Positions 4,978 to 5,062 of a stretch of DNA of 5,062 nucleotides are shown here, in pieces. Numbering within the stretch: the first letter of the stretch is position 1; each line of letters opens with the position of its first letter. The stretch covers positions 1 to 5,062 of the forward strand of contig JAJXWG010000143.1 of the NCBI GenBank assembly GCA_021781695.1, in the 5' to 3' direction. Below the pieces are notes generated by a model. The model saw nothing but the letters and a program-made list of their open reading frames with translations, was not told the DNA's origin and searched no databases. The stretch comes from Pseudomonadota bacterium. Its GTDB lineage: Bacteria; Pseudomonadota; Gammaproteobacteria; Burkholderiales; Gallionellaceae. The position numbers were made by a program, and so were the translations under genes.

Positions 4978-5062
4978 TTATAAAGCATCCTGAATTTTCT
5001 TGAACAGCGCTTGATCCGCGGCCGATAACACAAAAAATTCCGGATTGTGCAGGTCAGCCTTG
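4978..5062 (-). CDS. C-terminal end of an unidentified protein; gene runs off the right edge
   Basis: On the minus strand a frame enters from the right edge and reads 27 codons to a TAA at 4978-4980. The visible residues include ADLHNPEFFVLSAADQALFK and end KKIQDAL. This looks like a normal soluble C-terminal helix rather than noise: the frame is open and the stop lies just before a stem-loop between convergent genes. The piece is too short to name a family. Confidence 0.5.
   Translation of the reverse strand, partial: KADLHNPEFFVLSAADQALFKKIQDAL

Noticed and set aside
5021..5028. GCCGATAA, an exact match to the sigma-28 flagellar -10 box, tempting beside the FliD-like gene
   Set aside because: It lies within the right-edge minus-strand coding region and has no TAAA box 15 bases upstream on the plus strand (that position reads GAAC). 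It also points away from the FliD-like gene.

Overview
This window reads as a piece of a Gram-negative chromosome with moderate GC, most likely a betaproteobacterium (Nitrosomonadales / Gallionellaceae type). That placement is an inference from the protein families and their style: an MlaC-type periplasmic protein, a Spy/CpxP-type periplasmic protein and a cNMP-domain protein. No marker gene is present to prove it. There are no RNA genes, insertion sequences, CRISPR arrays or phage genes, and no intergenic stretch exceeds 300 bases.

Layout. Positions 1-389 (+) hold the C-terminal end of a cyclic-nucleotide-binding-domain protein, perhaps the tail of a Ser/Thr kinase. It converges on a minus-strand run of three genes read from 2180 down to 407: a flavin-reductase-like flavoprotein, a Spy/CpxP-like periplasmic protein with a His/Met-rich segment, and an MlaC (Ttg2D)-like periplasmic lipid-carrier protein. 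Gaps of 64 and 42 bases would allow one transcript, but a perfect palindrome before the Spy-like gene hints at separate control.

The 143-base gap 2181-2323 is divergent. It contains two back-to-back promoter candidates that share their -35 region, each with a 17-base spacer and a TAGAAT -10 box. To the right lies a two-gene plus-strand unit: a 2OG-Fe(II) oxygenase of the SM-20/prolyl-hydroxylase type (2324-2914), then an M29-like (aminopeptidase T-like) metallopeptidase homologue (2943-3959).

Next is a separately promoted gene (TTGACA-17-TAGGGT) for an unrecognised 303-residue protein (4036-4947). It has a stretch resembling the C-terminal part of the flagellar cap protein FliD and a Thr/Ala-rich linker built of 17-residue tandem repeats. 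The right edge holds the last 27 codons of an unidentified minus-strand gene.

How the genes may work together. The minus-strand set suggests envelope maintenance or stress (periplasmic chaperone plus lipid transport) beside a redox flavoprotein. The plus-strand pair combines a possible protein hydroxylase with a possible peptidase. Neither assignment is proved by the sequence. No clearly new multi-gene system is evident. The best leads are the FliD-like repeat protein, the shared divergent promoter and the oxygenase/peptidase pair.
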